From positions 1 to 64,000 of the forward strand of contig DKMD01000014.1 of NCBI GenBank assembly GCA_002470465.1: a stretch of DNA of 64,000 nt, read 5' to 3'. The notes below the pieces were generated by a model. It worked only from the letters and a program-made list of their open reading frames with translations. It was not told the DNA's origin and did not search any database. This DNA comes from Pluralibacter sp. UBA7423. GTDB lineage: Bacteria > Pseudomonadota > Gammaproteobacteria > Enterobacterales > Enterobacteriaceae. Shown in pieces: positions 47,170 to 55,994 of the stretch. The position numbers and the translations under genes are program-made. Positions within the stretch are counted from its first letter, which is position 1, and the number at the start of each line of letters is the position of its first letter.

Positions 47170-48474
47170 TTAACGTCCTTTCGCCAGGTATTGCGCCATC
47201 TCGGCTTCCGGCACCATGCCGCCACCTGTTGCCCACACCAGATGGGTGGCCTGGCAGATTTTCTCGGGTGCCAGCAGAGCGCTTGTCCGCTGTGGTCCGG
47301 CCATTCCGGCCAGCGCCGAGGGCTCAAGGAAAAGGTGCTCTTCCTGCGCCAGCCAGCCAAGCATGTCGTACAGCGTTTGATCGTCCAGGGTGTAAAAACC
47401 GTCCAGCAAATGCTCCATGGCGCGTCCGACAAAACCGGAAGCTCGACCCACGGCCAGACCATCTGCGGCGGTGATATTGTCGATGCCAAGTTCCTGCACC
47501 GAAATTCCATCATGCAGGCCGGTATAAACCCCGAGCAGCATGCAAGGTGAGTGCGTGGGCTCGGCAAAAAAGCAGTGAACATGATCGCCAAAGGCGAGTT
47601 TTAAGCCAAACGCCACGCCGCCCGGCCCTCCGCCAACGCCGCAGGGCAGGTAAACATACAGAGGATGATCTGCGTCCACCACGCGACCCTGGTCGCTAAA
47701 CTGGGCTTTCAGCCGTTCGCCTGCCACCGCATAACCCAGAAACAGATTGCGGGAGTTTTCGTCGTCGATGAAAAAACAGCTCGGATCGCGCCCGGCGGCG
47801 ATACGTCCTTGCTCCACGGCAACACCGTAATCTTCAACATACTCGATGACCTCAACGCCGTGGCTGCGCAGCTTTGCCTTCTTCCATTCGCGGGCATCGG
47901 CAGACATGTGTACGGTGACCCTGAAGCCGAGCCTGGCGCTGATGATGCCAATCGACATCCCCAGATTCCCCGTAGAACCGACGGCGATACTGTACTGGCT
48001 GAAAAAGCGCTGAGCTTCGGGCAATAACAGCCGACTGTAGTCATCACTGACGGAGAGCAAACCCGCCTCAATCGCCAGCTTTTCAGCATGGGCCAGCACT
48101 TCATAGATGCCGCCACGGGCTTTGATGGAGCCGGAAATAGGCAGGTGGCTGTCTTTTTTCAGCAGCAGCGTGCCCGCTATCGGTTGACCGTACTCCTGTT
48201 CAAGGCGGCGCTGCATGGCCGGAATGGGGATCAGCTCTGATTCGATAATGCCGTGGGTGGGCGCGGTTTCCGGAAACGCTTTTTCAAGATAAGGCGCAAA
48301 GCGCGCGAGGCGGGCATGGGCATCTTTTACATCCTCCGCAGTCAGCCCTACGTAAGGAAGGCCAACGGCCAGCGAGGAGGATTTTGGATTTAGCCAGCAG
48401 GTTTCACGTAGCGCAATGAGTTCAGCAACCAGTGGAAAGCGCTGTTTCAGTTCGGTCAGTTCGATGGCATTCAT
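47170..48474 (-). CDS. dsdA: D-serine dehydratase
   Basis: PLP enzyme deaminating D-serine to pyruvate and ammonia, which removes a growth inhibitor. The protein is 434 residues from ATG 48474, against 442 in E. coli; the PLP lysine is Lys118 in SGSIKARGG, exactly the E. coli number. The glycine loop [12 protein letters not shown] and the C-terminal ATGGGMVPE are intact; the deficit lies in a short loop near residue 400. A longer frame reaches 48513. Its usual partners dsdX (permease) and dsdC (regulator) are absent; emrD lies upstream on the same strand. Confidence 0.93.
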   Translation of the reverse strand: MNAIELTELKQRFPLVAELIALRETCWLNPKSSSLAVGLPYVGLTAEDVKDAHARLARFAPYLEKAFPETAPTHGIIESELIPIPAMQRRLEQEYGQPIAGTLLLKKDSHLPISGSIKARGGIYEVLAHAEKLAIEAGLLSVSDDYSRLLLPEAQRFFSQYSIAVGSTGNLGMSIGIISARLGFRVTVHMSADAREWKKAKLRSHGVEVIEYVEDYGVAVEQGRIAAGRDPSCFFIDDENSRNLFLGYAVAGERLKAQFSDQGRVVDADHPLYVYLPCGVGGGPGGVAFGLKLAFGDHVHCFFAEPTHSPCMLLGVYTGLHDGISVQELGIDNITAADGLAVGRASGFVGRAMEHLLDGFYTLDDQTLYDMLGWLAQEEHLFLEPSALAGMAGPQRTSALLAPEKICQATHLVWATGGGMVPEAEMAQYLAKGR

Positions 48475-48554
48475 GGCGAGGCTCTGTTCAGACGGATGCC
48501 AGAATAAAGCCAAAAAGCGGGCGACAGGGCAAGCAAAACCTGCCGCCGGGAAAA

Positions 48555-49739
48555 TCAGATGGGCTGCTGGTGCTGGTTAAAGCGCGAGGCGAGCGGCAGC
48601 CAGCACAGCAGAATCAGCAGCCCCATCAGGGTCATCAGTAACCCAAGGCTGCTTTGCCCGGTTTGCGGCAGCATCGCGGAAAGCCAGGCCAGCGCACCGG
48701 AGCCAATATTTTGCAGACCGCCGACCAGCGCACCTGCCGTGCCTGCGAGGAACGGGAAGGGTTCCATCGCGCCGCTGGTAGCGAGCGGGAACAGCATTCC
48801 GGCACCGAAGAAGAACAGCGCGGCAGGCACCAGCAGCGTCCAGACGTTCATCACGCCGAACAGACCGGGGATCCACATCATCAGCCCGGCCAGCAGACAG
48901 CTGATGACCGACTGCCACATCAGGCTGGCGAAGCGCTTATTTTGGCGACCGGCGAACCAGGCACCAAAAAAGGCCGCCGGGATTGGCAGGATGAACAGAA
49001 TACTGACCACCATGCTGCTGTAGCCCAGGCCTGCACCCAGCAGCACGCCGGAACAGGCTTCAAACACCGCAATACCCGCCAGGCCGCCAATCAGCATCAG
49101 CAGATAGCAGTTAAAAGCACCGTTGCCAAACAGGGTTTTGTAGCGGGTGGATAAGCGCGTTGGCGGTGCGTTTTGCGGACGCGTTTCCGGCATCCAGCGC
49201 GCCATGCTGAACGTTACGCCCATGCACAGCACCAGCAGGAAACCGTAGCACGCGCGCCAGCTCCAGGCCGTGTCCAGCAGGCCGCCAACCAGCGGGGCCA
49301 ACAGCGGGCTTACCAGGATGCCCATATTCAGCAAGCTGTTGGCGTGACGCAGCTGCGTGCCTTCGTATAAATCACGCGGAAGCGTACGCGCCATCACGCC
49401 GCCAACGCCGGTTCCCATTCCCTGCAGTGCGCTGGCGGCAATCAGAACCGTCAGGCTGTGGGTGGTCATAGCGATGACCGTCGCCAGCATAAAAATCGTC
49501 ATCCCGACCAGAATCACCGGGCGGCGACCCACCCGATCGGAGAGCGGGCCGTAAAAGAGCTGCGAAATGCCGTAAGTCAGCAGATAAGCGGCCATGACGC
49601 TTTGCACCGCGCCTTCCTGGACGTTCAGCTCGCGCGCCATGTCGGCAATTGCCGGAATATAAATGGTCTGCGCCATCTGCCCGACGGCGACAAGCAGCAC
49701 CAACATCAACAGCAGACTGACGTTCTTATGCCTTTTCAT
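48555..49739 (-). CDS. emrD: multidrug efflux MFS transporter EmrD
   Basis: DHA1-family proton antiporter of 394 residues, the E. coli length, exporting amphipathic toxins and uncouplers. About 12 membrane helices are seen. Motif A is [12 protein letters not shown] after helix 2, and the antiporter motif C region is [13 protein letters not shown] to [12 protein letters not shown]. It precedes dsdA by 80 bases without an obvious terminator, so read-through into dsdA is possible. Confidence 0.96.
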   Translation of the reverse strand: MKRHKNVSLLLMLVLLVAVGQMAQTIYIPAIADMARELNVQEGAVQSVMAAYLLTYGISQLFYGPLSDRVGRRPVILVGMTIFMLATVIAMTTHSLTVLIAASALQGMGTGVGGVMARTLPRDLYEGTQLRHANSLLNMGILVSPLLAPLVGGLLDTAWSWRACYGFLLVLCMGVTFSMARWMPETRPQNAPPTRLSTRYKTLFGNGAFNCYLLMLIGGLAGIAVFEACSGVLLGAGLGYSSMVVSILFILPIPAAFFGAWFAGRQNKRFASLMWQSVISCLLAGLMMWIPGLFGVMNVWTLLVPAALFFFGAGMLFPLATSGAMEPFPFLAGTAGALVGGLQNIGSGALAWLSAMLPQTGQSSLGLLMTLMGLLILLCWLPLASRFNQHQQPI

Positions 49740-49911
49740 GCGATGAATACTTTGTGAATTATTTAAAAGAAAGAATATGTGACTGGCACATCCGTTAAAC
49801 GCGGTGGAAATCTACCACAGTAAAACGACAGAACAACCATGTCGGGCTGATTGATTCGCAGGGTTCAGGCAGATTTTGTAAACAACACTCGGCAACTATT
49901 GTTGCCAGCGA
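49740..49911. other. emrD upstream region
   Basis: 172 bases between emrD (minus) and the tisB terminator. They presumably hold the emrD promoter. A small perfect hairpin GGCAAC-TATT-GTTGCC lies at 49891-49906. No gene is seen. Confidence 0.4.
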
Positions 49912-49944
49912 TTTATAAAAGAGGGGCGGTTGCCCGCCCCTCTT
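49912..49944 (-). terminator. tisB terminator
   Basis: On the minus strand AAGAGGGGCGG (49944-49934), loop and CCGCCCCTCTT (49929-49919) form an 11-base-pair stem followed by TTATAAAT. Confidence 0.88.
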
Positions 49945-49963
49945 CGGTACGGCCTGAACCCGA

Positions 49964-50053
49964 TCACCGGAAGGTTTTCAGGACTGCATCAAGCAGTTGC
50001 AGCAACGCAACCATGAGTTTCAGGACTAACAGTGCCAGTTCCATTCCACCCAT
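49964..50053 (-). CDS. tisB: SOS-induced membrane toxin peptide TisB
   Basis: A 29-residue hydrophobic peptide: the minus-strand frame starts MGGMELALLVLKLMVALLQL and ends LDAVLKTFR. It has exactly the E. coli TisB length, and the stretch LQLLDAVLK is identical. TisB inserts in the inner membrane, lowers proton motive force and promotes persistence during DNA damage. GGGAGAAG precedes the ATG. The wider locus agrees: LexA box at 50259, antisense IstR gene at 50375, terminator at 49944, and location between emrD and ivbL as in E. coli. Confidence 0.9.
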   Translation of the reverse strand: MGGMELALLVLKLMVALLQLLDAVLKTFR

Positions 50054-50122
50054 ACGCTTCTCCCGTAGTGAAGGAGAACTTCCGGCTGACTTACCTCTCC
50101 GCTGCCTGTCATCAGCCGTGTT

Positions 50123-50143
50123 GTTGACGTAACACAGTGTGCT
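50123..50143 (-). promoter_or_regulatory. IstR-1 target site in the tisB leader
   Basis: The plus strand here, GTTGACGTAACACAGTGTGC and one T, repeats the first 21 bases of istR-1 (50375-50395) with one mismatch. The tisB mRNA, read from the minus strand, is therefore complementary to the IstR-1 5' region at 20 of 21 positions. Confidence 0.85.
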
Positions 50144-50244
50144 CTCCCGGGGGTTAAGGCGCTGACGGCACCACCCGTTTCAGCCAGGACTTATTGCGCG
50201 CCGGTGTACATGCGGCCCCCAAATGGCTCACCGTGAACAGCTTC

Positions 50245-50287
50245 AGTATAGATAAATGCTGTATATATGAACAGGTGTTTTTATAAG
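50245..50287. promoter_or_regulatory. divergent tisB / istR-2 promoters sharing one LexA box
   Basis: The SOS box CTGTATATATGAACAG (50259-50274) fits CTGT-N8-ACAG perfectly. On the minus strand a -10 TATACT (50250-50245) serves tisB. On the plus strand TATAAG (50282-50287) can serve the longer istR-2. Both would be repressed by LexA and induced by DNA damage. Confidence 0.85.
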
Positions 50288-50339
50288 TGAAATTCGTCAT
50301 GTTCTGGATGCGGGACTACGCGGAAAACCGGGGCTAAAA

Positions 50340-50368
50340 TTGCACGATCGCCGCCGATCGCGTATACT
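50340..50368 (+). promoter_or_regulatory. istR-1 promoter
   Basis: TTGCAC (50340-50345), 17-base spacer, TATACT (50363-50368), start near 50375. There is no LexA box, in keeping with constitutive IstR-1 in E. coli. Confidence 0.75.
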
Positions 50369-50374
50369 TTTGCG

Positions 50375-50451
50375 GTTGACGTAACAGAGTGTGCTTTGCG
50401 GCTACCACCCGCAGATCGCAGACAAAACCTCGCTCCGGCGGGGTTTTTTGT
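50375..50451 (+). ncRNA. istR: antisense antitoxin RNA IstR-1
   Basis: A predicted RNA of about 77 nt starts GTTGACGTAACAGAGTGTGC and ends in the hairpin AACCTCGC-TCCG-GCGGGGTT with a T tail (about 50426-50451). Its 5' end is complementary to the tisB leader at 50123-50143. In E. coli IstR-1 (75 nt) blocks the ribosome standby site of tisB mRNA and triggers RNase III cleavage, keeping the toxin off without SOS. A longer LexA-controlled form, IstR-2, could start near 50294. Confidence 0.85.
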
Positions 50452-50473
50452 TTTCTGATGTTTTACAGCGAAA

Positions 50474-50489
50474 TGTGATCGATTGCACA
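50474..50489. promoter_or_regulatory. CRP-like site upstream of ivbL-ilvBN
   Basis: TGTGATCGATTGCACA matches TGTGA-N6-TCACA with one substitution. The E. coli ilvBN operon is activated by cAMP-CRP, and a -10 TATGAT follows at 50543-50548. Confidence 0.65.
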
Positions 50490-50579
50490 AAACGTCATGA
50501 GTCGCGATAAAGCCCTTGCCGAAATCTGTAAAGCTGTGCTTGTATGATTCTGGTCAATAACACAACGTCATGGTCCCTA

Positions 50580-50678
50580 ATGAACGCTACCTTCAACGCA
50601 CTGAACCTACTACCAACTGCGCAACCAGCCGCAGTGGTCGTCGTGCGTGTGGTGGTCGTCGTCGGCAATGCGCCGTAG
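50580..50678 (+). CDS. ivbL: ilvBN operon leader peptide
   Basis: A 32-residue leader peptide beginning MNATFNALNLLPTAQPAA and continuing through VVVVRVVVVVGNAP. The valine run (nine of ten consecutive positions) and several leucines make it the attenuation sensor: ribosome stalling for Val/Leu-tRNA prevents the terminator at 50699 and lets ilvBN be transcribed. The C-terminal half is the same as E. coli IvbL, the N-terminal half differs. Confidence 0.95.
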   Translation: MNATFNALNLLPTAQPAAVVVVRVVVVVGNAP

Positions 50679-50698
50679 GGTCCGGAACACACGATTCC

Positions 50699-50735
50699 AA
50701 AACCCCGCCGGCGCAAACCGGCGGGGTTTTTCGTT
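50699..50735 (+). terminator. ilvBN attenuator
   Basis: AAAACCCCGCCGG (50699-50711), loop CGCAAA, CCGGCGGGGTTTT (50718-50730) and further T form a perfect 13-base-pair terminator between ivbL and ilvB. Confidence 0.93.
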
Positions 50736-50779
50736 AAAAGCCCCCCGGAAAGTCGGCCCAGAAGAAGAAGGACTGGAGC

Positions 50780-52483
50780 ATGGCAACTTCGGGCACGCAG
50801 TCGTCACAAGCAACTTCACAGGCTAAGCGCTTTACTGGCGCGCAGCTGATTGTTCACCTGCTGGAACGTCAGGGTATCACTACCGTTACGGGGATCCCTG
50901 GCGGCACGGTTTTACCGCTGTACGACGCCCTCAGCCAGAGCAAACAAATACGCCACGTGCTGGCCCGCCACGAGCAGGGTGCAGGGTTTATTGCGCAGGG
51001 CATGGCGCGCACTCAGGGCAAACCTGCCGTATGTATGGCCTGTAGCGGGCCGGGTGCCACCAATCTGGTCACCGCCATTGCCGATGCCCGGCTCGATTCC
51101 ATTCCGCTGGTCTGCATCACCGGCCAGGTGCCTGCCTCGATGATTGGTACTGACGCATTCCAGGAAGTGGACACCTACGGCATCTCCATCCCGATCACCA
51201 AACATAACTACTTAGTGCGTGACATCAGCGAACTGCCGCAGGTCATCAGCGACGCGTTCCGGATCGCGCAGTCTGGCCGCCCAGGCCCGGTGTGGGTGGA
51301 TATTCCGAAGGATGTTCAGACCGCAGAAATCGACATCGACGACCTGCCAATGCCGGGCTGTAAAGCGCCTGCGCCGGTGTTTAACCTTTCCGATGTTCGC
51401 GACGCAGCAGCGATGATCAATGCCGCCAAACGCCCGGTGCTGTACCTGGGCGGTGGCGTGATTAACGCGCCGGAACATATTCGCAAGCTTGCGGAAAAAG
51501 CCAACCTCCCGACCACCATGACGTTAATGGCGTTGGGCATGCTGCCGAAAACGCATCCGCTGTCGCTCGGGATGCTCGGGATGCACGGCGCGCGAAGCAC
51601 CAACTATATCCTGCAAGAATCTGATTTACTGATTGTTTTAGGCGCACGTTTTGATGATCGGGCGATTGGTAAAACCGAGCAGTTCTGCCCGAATGCCAAA
51701 ATTATCCACGTTGATATCGATCGCGCGGAGCTTGGTAAAATCAAGCAGCCGCACGTGGCGATTCAGGCAGACGTCGGTGAAGTGCTGGACCAGTTAATCC
51801 CGCTGATCGAAGCGCAGCCGCGCGCCGAGTGGCGTCAGCTGGTGAGCGATTTGCAGCAGGAGTTTCCATCGGCGATCCCGCAGGCTGGCGATCCGTTAAC
51901 GCACTACGGCCTGATTAATGCCGTGGCCGCCTGCGTGGATGACGATGCGATTGTGACCACCGACGTGGGCCAGCACCAGATGTGGACGGCGCAGGCTTAC
52001 CCGCTGAACCGCCCGCGTCAGTGGCTGACCTCCGGCGGTCTCGGGACTATGGGTTTTGGCCTGCCCGCGGCTATTGGCGCGGCGCTGGCGAACCCGCACC
52101 GCAAAGTGCTGTGCTTCTCCGGCGACGGCAGCCTGATGATGAACATTCAGGAGATGGCGACGGCGGCAGAAAACCAGCTCGACGTCAAAATCATCCTGAT
52201 GAACAACGAGGCGCTGGGGCTGGTGCATCAGCAGCAAAGCCTGTTCTACAAGCAGGGCGTATTCGCCGCGACCTATCCAGGTATGATCAACTTTATGCAG
52301 ATTGCGCAGGGCTTTGGTCTGCAAACCTGTGACCTGAATGCAGCGGAAGAGCCGCAGGCCACACTGCAGGAAATCATTTCCCGTCCGGGCCCGGCGCTGA
52401 TTCACGTGCGCATCGACCCGCAACAAAAAGTCTGGCCAATGGTGCCGCCGGGTGCCGCAAATACTGAAATGGTGGGGGAATAA
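50780..52483 (+). CDS. ilvB: acetolactate synthase I large subunit
   Basis: Thiamine-diphosphate enzyme condensing pyruvate to acetolactate (valine, leucine) or with 2-oxobutyrate (isoleucine). The protein is 567 residues against 562 in E. coli, the excess being in the N-terminal tail. The catalytic Glu is in HEQGAGFIAQGMAR near residue 60, and the ThDP-binding motif is GDGSLMMNIQEM to IILMNNEALG near 450-480. GGAG precedes the ATG. It is controlled by ivbL attenuation and followed by its regulatory subunit 3 bases later. Confidence 0.97.
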   Translation: MATSGTQSSQATSQAKRFTGAQLIVHLLERQGITTVTGIPGGTVLPLYDALSQSKQIRHVLARHEQGAGFIAQGMARTQGKPAVCMACSGPGATNLVTAIADARLDSIPLVCITGQVPASMIGTDAFQEVDTYGISIPITKHNYLVRDISELPQVISDAFRIAQSGRPGPVWVDIPKDVQTAEIDIDDLPMPGCKAPAPVFNLSDVRDAAAMINAAKRPVLYLGGGVINAPEHIRKLAEKANLPTTMTLMALGMLPKTHPLSLGMLGMHGARSTNYILQESDLLIVLGARFDDRAIGKTEQFCPNAKIIHVDIDRAELGKIKQPHVAIQADVGEVLDQLIPLIEAQPRAEWRQLVSDLQQEFPSAIPQAGDPLTHYGLINAVAACVDDDAIVTTDVGQHQMWTAQAYPLNRPRQWLTSGGLGTMGFGLPAAIGAALANPHRKVLCFSGDGSLMMNIQEMATAAENQLDVKIILMNNEALGLVHQQQSLFYKQGVFAATYPGMINFMQIAQGFGLQTCDLNAAEEPQATLQEIISRPGPALIHVRIDPQQKVWPMVPPGAANTEMVGE

Positions 52484-52486
52484 GCC

Positions 52487-52777
52487 ATGCAAAACGCAAC
52501 CCATGACAACGTAATCCTTGAACTCACCGTGCGCAACCACCCGGGCGTAATGACCCACGTATGCGGCCTGTTCGCCCGCCGTGCATTCAACGTGGAGGGC
52601 ATTCTGTGCCTGCCGATTCAGAACAGCGATAAAAGCCGTATTTGGCTATTGGTTAACAATGACCAGCGTCTGGAACAGATGATAAGCCAAATCGACAAGC
52701 TTGAAGACGTCACCGAGGTGATGCGCCACCAGAGTGACCCTGGCGTCTTCAATAAGCTGGGCCTGTTTTTTGAGTAA
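52487..52777 (+). CDS. ilvN: acetolactate synthase I regulatory subunit
   Basis: A 96-residue ACT-domain protein that activates IlvB and confers valine feedback inhibition. The ACT fold covers about 10-80 ([31 protein letters not shown]). Length and sequence match E. coli closely. It lies 3 bases after ilvB. Confidence 0.97.
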   Translation: MQNATHDNVILELTVRNHPGVMTHVCGLFARRAFNVEGILCLPIQNSDKSRIWLLVNNDQRLEQMISQIDKLEDVTEVMRHQSDPGVFNKLGLFFE

Positions 52778-52851
52778 TTAACTCAGGCTGGCTGTCGACT
52801 TACTCGTGGATGCCTTTATGATGTGCAGGCAAAAGCAATCTGTGAGGACGC

Positions 52852-53304
52852 ATGATCTGGTTGACGCTGGCCACGCTGGTGGTGGTATTTGTGGTGGGGT
52901 TCCGGGTATTAACTTCGGATTCGCGCCGGGCAATTAAGCGCCTGAGCGAGCGCCTGAATATAACGCCCATGCACATCGAATCGATGATCGATCAGATGGG
53001 TAAAAAGATGGGGGAGGAGTACCTGAGCTATCTGCACCGCCCAAATGAGGCCCATCTACAGAATGCTGCACAGATTTTGCTGATCTGGCAGGTGGCAGTG
53101 GTGGACGCAAGTGAGTCCAACCTGCTTTTCTGGCACAGGCAACTGCAAAAGGCGCGACTTGCGGTGCCCGTCACCGACGCGCAAATACGCCTTGCGCTGA
53201 GCTTTTTGCGGGAGCTGGATCCTGATATGGCCGAGTTTAACGCCTTCCAGCACCGCTACAATCAGCTGTTTATGCCGCAGGATGGCGTCACCTGGCTGCA
53301 CTGA
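52852..53304 (+). CDS. yicN: DUF1198 protein YicN
   Basis: A 150-residue protein with a hydrophobic N-terminal segment (about 3-18, LTLATLVVVFVVGFRV), probably an anchor with the rest cytoplasmic. It matches E. coli YicN; function is unknown. GAGGACGC precedes the ATG. It follows ilvN by 74 bases; the uhpABCT genes that lie nearby in E. coli are not here, and the next gene is trmL. Confidence 0.88.
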   Translation: MIWLTLATLVVVFVVGFRVLTSDSRRAIKRLSERLNITPMHIESMIDQMGKKMGEEYLSYLHRPNEAHLQNAAQILLIWQVAVVDASESNLLFWHRQLQKARLAVPVTDAQIRLALSFLRELDPDMAEFNAFQHRYNQLFMPQDGVTWLH

Positions 53305-53313
53305 TACCACGGT

Positions 53314-53344
53314 GAATGACGACTGGTATCGGCGATCGTCATTC
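53314..53344. terminator. hairpin after yicN
   Basis: GAATGACGA (53314-53322) and TCGTCATTC (53336-53344) form a perfect 9-base-pair stem with ATTTATG after it. The T run is weak, so termination is uncertain. A competing pair, GATACCA (53303-53309) and TGGTATC (53324-53330), overlaps it. Confidence 0.5.
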
Positions 53345-53439
53345 ATTTATGTCATCCTGATGCGCAAACTGAACCTCGTTCGCTGGCGTGGTTCAAATGA
53401 CAGAGCCAACTACTCAGGACGTTATTATTCTGGCCATTT

Positions 53440-53463
53440 TTCCCCCGGGGGCCGGGGTGAGGG
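53440..53463. repeat. fragment of the GGGGTGAGGG element
   Basis: CCCCCGGGGGCCGGGGTGAG shares its right half with the element at 15891-15932. It lies just upstream of the trmL promoter at the yicN/trmL junction. Confidence 0.5.
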
Positions 53464-53508
53464 TTAATAAAATTTCTGCTATTCTGCCCGCGCAATTAAG
53501 GGGGCAGC

Positions 53509-53982
53509 ATGCTTAACATCGTTTTATTCGAACCAGAAATCCCACCCAATACCGGCAATATCATTCGCCTGTGCGCCAACACCGGCTTTCGCCTGCACAT
53601 CATCGAGCCTATGGGCTTTGCCTGGGATGATAAGCGTCTGCGCCGCGCGGGACTGGATTATCACGAATTTACCGCCGTTCAGCGCCATGCCAGCTACGAC
53701 GCTTTTTTTGAGGCAGAGAAGCCGCAGCGCCTGTTTGCGCTCACCACCAAAGGCACGCCTGCCCACAGTGCGGTGAGCTATCAGGACGGGGATTATCTGA
53801 TGTTTGGCCCGGAAACCCGCGGTTTGCCTGCCAGCATTCTGGATGCATTGCCGCCAGAGCAAAAAATTCGCATTCCGATGATGCCGGACAGCCGCAGCAT
53901 GAACCTGTCGAATGCGGTGTCGGTCGTGGTGTATGAGGCATGGCGCCAGCTGGGATATCCGGGCGCGGTCTTACGCAGCTGA
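53509..53982 (+). CDS. trmL: tRNA (cytidine/uridine-2'-O-)-methyltransferase TrmL
   Basis: SPOUT-family methyltransferase that 2'-O-methylates position 34 of two leucine tRNAs. The protein is 157 residues, as in E. coli. The three trefoil-knot motifs are visible: [24 protein letters not shown] and [30 protein letters not shown] ribosome site precedes the ATG. It is convergent with cysE across a REP element. Confidence 0.97.
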   Translation: MLNIVLFEPEIPPNTGNIIRLCANTGFRLHIIEPMGFAWDDKRLRRAGLDYHEFTAVQRHASYDAFFEAEKPQRLFALTTKGTPAHSAVSYQDGDYLMFGPETRGLPASILDALPPEQKIRIPMMPDSRSMNLSNAVSVVVYEAWRQLGYPGAVLRS

Positions 53983-53990
53983 AGGATTTG

Positions 53991-54070
53991 TCGGGTGGCG
54001 GCTACGCCTGACCCGACCTACAGATTCGACGTTCGTGTAGGCCCGGCAAACGTGAGAGCCGCCGGGCAAT
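53991..54070. repeat. REP/BIME element between trmL and cysE
   Basis: The arms TCGGGTGGCGGCTACGCCTG and GTAGGCCCGGCAAACGTGAG with GCCGCCGGGC lie in the convergent gap. Confidence 0.85.
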
Positions 54071-54073
54071 ACG

Positions 54074-54895
54074 CTAAATGCCGTCACCATACTCAAAGGT
54101 ATGGTGAATGCCGTTGAAGTGCTGATCCATATCCATCGCCGGTTTGTCGCTGTCCGGCTTGCCGACGATGCGCGCCGGAACGCCTGCGGCGGTCGTGTGT
54201 GGAGGGACGGGCTGCAACACGACGGAGCCCGCACCAATCTTCGCGCCGCGGCCCACTTCGATATTGCCAAGGATTTTCGCCCCCGCGCCAATCATCACCC
54301 CTTCACGAATTTTCGGATGGCGATCGCCGCTGGTTTTGCCTGTCCCGCCGAGAGTCACGGACTGCAGAATGGATACGTCATTTTCGATGACGGCTGTTTC
54401 GCCCACCACAATGCCGGTGGCGTGGTCGAGCATGATGCCGCGGCCAATTTTTGCCGCCGGGTGGATGTCCACCTGGAACGTCACCGAGACCTGGTTTTGC
54501 AGGAAAATGGCGAGTGCACGACGCCCCTGATTCCACAACCAGTGGCCGATACGATAAGCCTGAAGCGCGTGGAAACCTTTGAGGTACAGCAGCGGAGTGG
54601 AGTATTTATCGACGGCCGGGTCACGGGTGCGCACGGCCTGAATATCGCAGGCGGCGGAGGCGATCATTTCCGGGTCAGCGGCGTAGGCTTCTTCCACCAC
54701 TTCACGAATGGCAATCGCGGGCATAATGGAGGAGGCGAGCTTGTTGGCGAGCATATAGCTCAGCGCACTGCCGAGGTTTTCATGTTTGAGGAGCGTGGCG
54801 TGGTAGAAGCTGGCAAGCATCGGCTCACAGTCGGCCAGCGCGCGGGCTTCGGCTTTGATATTGTTCCAGACGATGTCCAGTTCTTCACACGGCAT
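54074..54895 (-). CDS. cysE: serine O-acetyltransferase
   Basis: First committed step of cysteine synthesis: serine plus acetyl-CoA gives O-acetylserine. The protein is 273 residues, as in E. coli. An N-terminal helical domain precedes a left-handed beta helix; the catalytic His is in LDHATGIVVGET. The C-terminal tail ends FEYGDGI, whose terminal Ile docks into cysteine synthase. It is the last gene of the yibN-grxC-secB-gpsA-cysE cluster, 79 bases after gpsA. Confidence 0.98.
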   Translation of the reverse strand: MPCEELDIVWNNIKAEARALADCEPMLASFYHATLLKHENLGSALSYMLANKLASSIMPAIAIREVVEEAYAADPEMIASAACDIQAVRTRDPAVDKYSTPLLYLKGFHALQAYRIGHWLWNQGRRALAIFLQNQVSVTFQVDIHPAAKIGRGIMLDHATGIVVGETAVIENDVSILQSVTLGGTGKTSGDRHPKIREGVMIGAGAKILGNIEVGRGAKIGAGSVVLQPVPPHTTAAGVPARIVGKPDSDKPAMDMDQHFNGIHHTFEYGDGI

Positions 54896-54974
54896 TGCGA
54901 ACTCCAGGCGATAAGCAAATGACCGGTCAGTTCTGCGCTGACCGGGTCATTGGGATGATGACGTTTCCCTGCGG

Positions 54975-55994
54975 CTAGTGGTGGCTGCGCTCTTCCTTGC
55001 TGGCACGACCTAATAGGGTCAATGCTGCCTCGCGCGCATTCTTTCCGCAATACAATACCTGATAAATTTCCTCGGTTATTGGCATTTCGACACCAAACCG
55101 GTGCGCAAGTGCCCGAACCTCTTTGGTATTGCGGTAGCCTTCGACCACCTGACCAATCGCATCCTGTGCGCTTTGCACGTCTTTACCCTGGCCGAGCGCC
55201 ATGCCAAAGCGGCGGTTGCGCGACTGGTTATCGGTGCAGGTCAGCACCAGGTCGCCAAGCCCCGCCATGCCCATAAAGGTGGAAGGATCGGCGCCTAACG
55301 CTGCGCCCAGGCGGGACATTTCTGCAAGCCCGCGGGTGATCAGCGCCGTGCGCGCGTTCGCGCCAAAGCCGATACCGTCGGACATGCCCGCACCAATGGC
55401 AATCACGTTTTTCACCGCACCGCCCAGCTGCACGCCGATGAAATCCGGGTTGCTGTAGACGCGAAAGCTTTTGCCGCAGTGCAGCAGCTTTTGCAGATCT
55501 TCCGCGAACTGAGGGTCGGTTGACGCCAGCGCAATCGCCGTTGGCATGCCTGCCGCCAGCTCTTTCGCAAACGTCGGGCCTGAAATTACCGCCAGCGGAA
55601 TGGCATCGCCCAGCGCTTCACGCGCAACATCCTGCAGCAGACGACCTGTCTCCGCTTCGAGTCCTTTGGTCGCCCAGACCAGGCGGGCATCAGCGCGCAT
55701 CAGCGGTTTAAGCTGGCGCAGCACTTCGCCAAAGACATGGCTTGGCACGACGACCAGAATATCGCGACTGGCGGCCATCGCCGTGGCGAGATCGGCTTCA
55801 AGGTGCAGCGTGTCAGGGAAAGGCACGTCAGGGAGGAAGGCCGCGTTGCAGCGGTCTTGTTGCAGCACGGCGAGGTGTTTCGGGTCGTGCCCCCAAAGCA
55901 CTACGTCGTGGCCATTTCTTGCCAGGGTGATGGCAAGAGCGGTGCCGTACGAGCCGGCACCGATCACAGTCATTGCAGCTTTACGTGCGTTCAT
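54975..55994 (-). CDS. gpsA: glycerol-3-phosphate dehydrogenase [NAD(P)+]
   Basis: Makes sn-glycerol-3-phosphate for phospholipid synthesis from dihydroxyacetone phosphate. The protein is 339 residues, as in E. coli. The dinucleotide motif GAGSYG is at 12-17, and the catalytic Lys region is [13 protein letters not shown] near 192-204. Its ATG overlaps the secB stop by one base, so it is coupled to secB. Confidence 0.98.
   Translation of the reverse strand: MNARKAAMTVIGAGSYGTALAITLARNGHDVVLWGHDPKHLAVLQQDRCNAAFLPDVPFPDTLHLEADLATAMAASRDILVVVPSHVFGEVLRQLKPLMRADARLVWATKGLEAETGRLLQDVAREALGDAIPLAVISGPTFAKELAAGMPTAIALASTDPQFAEDLQKLLHCGKSFRVYSNPDFIGVQLGGAVKNVIAIGAGMSDGIGFGANARTALITRGLAEMSRLGAALGADPSTFMGMAGLGDLVLTCTDNQSRNRRFGMALGQGKDVQSAQDAIGQVVEGYRNTKEVRALAHRFGVEMPITEEIYQVLYCGKNAREAALTLLGRASKEERSHH

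Noticed and set aside
50123..50395. Direct repeat considered as a mobile-element scar
   Set aside because: The two copies are explained by antisense pairing between IstR-1 and the tisB leader; there are no terminal inverted repeats or transposase.
54101..54922. 273-codon plus-strand frame opposite cysE
   Set aside because: It is the exact antisense shadow of cysE, whose active-site motifs are intact.
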